Shown piece by piece: positions 1-64,000 of a DNA stretch of 64,000 nucleotides. Where the stretch lies: positions 62,001 through 126,000 of the forward strand of contig SMMW01000559.1 of assembly GCA_004794655.1 (NCBI GenBank), written 5' to 3'. Numbering within the stretch: the first letter of the stretch is position 1; each line of letters opens with the position of its first letter. The notes beneath the pieces were generated by a model. That model had not been told where the DNA came from and made no database searches. It saw nothing but the letters and a program-made list of their open reading frames with translations. Origin of the DNA: Marisa cornuarietis (taxonomy: Eukaryota > Mollusca > Gastropoda > Architaenioglossa > Ampullariidae). The translations under genes and the position numbers were made by a program.

Positions 1-1081
1 ATTTTTATGAGCAGATTCCCTTGTCTTGAAACATCTCAATTTACTATTATATTTCTTCAGTCTGCTTTAGGGTATGAAGATAAAGATGTCTGTTGCTGCA
101 AATCTGCTGTCATACATCCACAACAAGAATCGTTAATCTCTTTGTTTAGGTTTCAGTCTATAGCTTTTGGTCTGCTTAGCTCAATGGTCAAAGAAGCAGA
201 TTACTTCTCCAAAATACAAAATCCGTTGCCGTGTATGTTCGCTGCTAAGCCCACCAGTATGTCAAGGTGTTAAGCGCATTCATTTGTGACACTGTCACGC
301 GCACCAAAGAGTTATTATGTCACGCTCACCAAGCCCGGAAGAGTGGTCCTGCGTGAAGAGAAATTTTATCGCGTGAAATGCAAAAAGACAAAGAGACAGA
401 TCCCGTTTCTCAACGGCTGAAATTTTAGAATTTCAAAACGCGATTTTGACGAGAGCCTGCAACGACGTGAAAAAGTGTTTTGTGGCCTGCAAGAGGAGGC
501 CAAGAAGTTTGCGAGAGGAGGGCAACAAGGTTACAAAAGGAGGACAAAAAGAGGAAACAGCAAGGAAAGGAGCACCTGTATTTCTGTTTTCTCAACGAAG
601 AAAGCTTCAATGAGCGACATCGTGTCCATTTTGTGGAGGTTCAGCTGCTTCCTGAGGATCTAAAGCGAAATTAAAATCAGTAAGACGTTAAAACTGTAAA
701 TCGTGCGGTCAGTCCCGAACCGGCCACCTTCTATTCTAACCACTAACTACCTAGCCACAGATCCTTGCGCAATGTCATATCACTGTAGTGTGAAATAGTA
801 TTACAGTAGTATCCTACCACTAGTGTGAAACTGCGTTATAGTAGTATCCAATCAATAATGTTAAAAAGTGTTGTAGTAGTAATGACACGGGTTTAATTGC
901 GCGCGCACACACACACACACACTCGCTCGCACGCACTCACTAACGCACACGCATACACTTTTTTCTTGTCCTGTTGACATTGTTGTTATTATCAGTTTTA
1001 TAAGCTTATTTTTAAGAGAGACTGGGAAGTGCGTGACTTGAGGGCGAGGTTGACAGAAAATGTTGAGAGAGGAGGTCAAAC
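1..1081 (-). other. BAIAP3: Intron sequence 3' of exon 23, incomplete
   Basis: No exon is supported here. It holds a purine-rich stretch around 490-600, a short (AC)n at 903-923 and a degenerate tRNA-like sequence near 700-770 on the minus strand (revcomp of the CCGAACCGGCCACC region). The next exons, expected to complete MHD2 and encode the second C2 domain, must lie at lower coordinates. Confidence 0.6.
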
Positions 1082-62700
<61,619 letters not shown>

Positions 62701-63349
62701 CTGCAAGAATGAAACAAGCGGCACATCAGCAAAATGTGATAGCTGCCCCCGCCTTACAGTCTCCCGGGACATCTCTGTTTGTTGTCGAACACAAATTAAG
62801 GCCGACCTCATCGCATCTGTGTAACATCCTGAGCACTGCAAGATCAAGGTGCGAAGCAGCGCCGCCAGGGATATAACTGCGTGTTTGTCGAAGCTATCAC
62901 ACAGAGGGGGGATAACTCTTTGTCTTCTGTAAGAGGGAATACTAGGAGACCAACATTGGTAATGAAACAAAAGTGTGGAGTTAATTGCTAGAAATCGCAC
63001 AGAGAACAACACTCCCATAAGAGAGATGTAGTGGGGCCGATGAACAGAAATGCGAGACGGGGATCGTCCCGGGATGGTCCCCATTGCAGGATAGTGTGCA
63101 GTCTCCATTATTATGATGCCAGAGTTTGGCATGGACAAGATATTTATTTTTCTGTCCCCATCTCACAGACGCACATACGCATGTGCACACACCCATGTAC
63201 ACAATTCGTGCAGACATACCCTACAGACATAGCAACACAGAGACAAACATACATACACACAGACACACGTCTACATCCATATCTTTCCTTAAGGACACAG
63301 ACACACACATTAATTCGAACAAATTGTTACAGACATAGCAACACTCAGA

Positions 63350-63411
<62 letters not shown>

Positions 63412-64000
63412 AACAACCAAAGAGACGAGGTGGCGAAAAGCAACGAGAAATATGTTTTCAACATGTTTAAGCGGATATCAATGTAATACTTAATGCTACG
63501 CCTTGCAGCATTGATGTCAACTGTTATCAAATCATCTTCCCCATAAGAATTTTTCAAATGTCACAATGCTCTGGCCTTTCAATAAACTTGTTTTGGTTTT
63601 TAACCATGAATAATAGATTTTCCCTCGAGTGTTTTATATTTGTTGCTGTCTGGCTTCAAACGGTCGTAAAATGGCAGTGAATGGATTACAACTCTCAGGA
63701 CCATTACAGCACACGAGGAAATAGTAACATTCATGTCATTGTAATGGAAGGTGAAATAATTAAATATGAGATTACTAGGCTGTCGGAAAATGTACTCAGG
63801 GTTTATTATATACCTCCGGCCGTAGTCCAATGAAAAGTTTGATTCCAAAATATTATTATTATCATTATTATTTACTCTTAATTTCCTTAAGCTTCAATTT
63901 GTCAATGGAATTAATTTTTTTCAGGCGTGAAATGGAAGAAATGAGAAAAGTGAGCTTATTTCCTACTGAATAATTTACATTTTACTCTGGCTCACAAGGA
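62701..64000 (-). other. BAIAP3: Intron or 5' region upstream of exon 1
   Basis: Contains (AC)n at 63351-63409, preceded by scattered ACAC-rich sequence from about 63180. A long minus-strand frame runs up from exon 1 to 63138, but it lacks BAIAP3-like sequence and is read as intron. I cannot place a promoter or start codon. Confidence 0.55.
63351..63409. repeat. (AC)n microsatellite
   Basis: About 29 AC units; UG repeats in the transcript orientation. Confidence 0.97.

Noticed and set aside
62704..63138. Minus-strand open frame continuing upstream of exon 1
   Set aside because: There is a good CAG acceptor at 62701-62703, and the upstream peptide has no similarity to BAIAP3-type proteins.

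Overview
The window is animal nuclear DNA: AT-leaning, repeat-rich and dominated by introns. Short exons with canonical GT..AG junctions are scattered over 61 kb, among long (AC)n, (ATC)n and (ACAG)n microsatellites, minisatellite arrays, tRNA-derived SINEs with target-site duplications, decayed non-LTR retrotransposon pieces and foldback or MITE-like elements. The encoded protein and the repeat style suggest an invertebrate, most likely a lophotrochozoan such as a mollusc. That placement is inference and was not tested.

One gene accounts for all the coding sequence I can support. It lies on the minus strand and runs past both ends of the window. I assembled 23 exons between 62700 (5' side) and 1082 (3' side). 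All 22 junctions agree in phase, every exon is bounded by AG and GT, and the total is 2745 nt, or 915 codons without a stop. The product is a Munc13/UNC13-superfamily protein of the BAIAP3 (BAI1-associated protein 3) type. Exons 1-2 carry the region before the first C2 domain, exons 3-7 a complete C2 domain with acidic calcium-loop residues and a charged loop insertion, exons 8-20 the MUN/MHD1 region, and exons 21-23 the start of MHD2. The N-terminus and the C-terminal C2 domain lie outside the window.

Layout from low to high coordinates (3' to 5' of the gene). 1-4.5 kb: last four exons. 5-9 kb: a foldback repeat, exon 19 (with a possible alternative terminal exon beside it) and a 1.7-kb array of a 32-bp minisatellite, each unit of which looks like a 3' splice site. 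9-18.5 kb: exons 18 to 13, including a 52-nt exon. 21.2-23.1 kb: a 43-bp AT-rich satellite with an 817-bp higher-order period. 23.7-28.7 kb: exons 12-11, a MITE-like element and a CA-rich tract. 29-35 kb: a large intron with a SINE and a 739-bp foldback element bounded by TTAA. 35.7-40.6 kb: exons 10 to 5. 41-47 kb: an intron with a LINE tail, then exon 4. 47-58 kb: the largest intron, with LINE and mariner-like remnants and a 120-bp (ATC)n. 58-62.7 kb: exons 3 to 1 and a young SINE.

I found no second protein-coding gene, rRNA, functional tRNA, CRISPR array or prokaryote-like operon. The most notable features are structural: repeat arrays that may interfere with splicing of this gene, an in-frame alternative 5' splice site, a possible truncating terminal exon, and unusual foldback and higher-order repeats.
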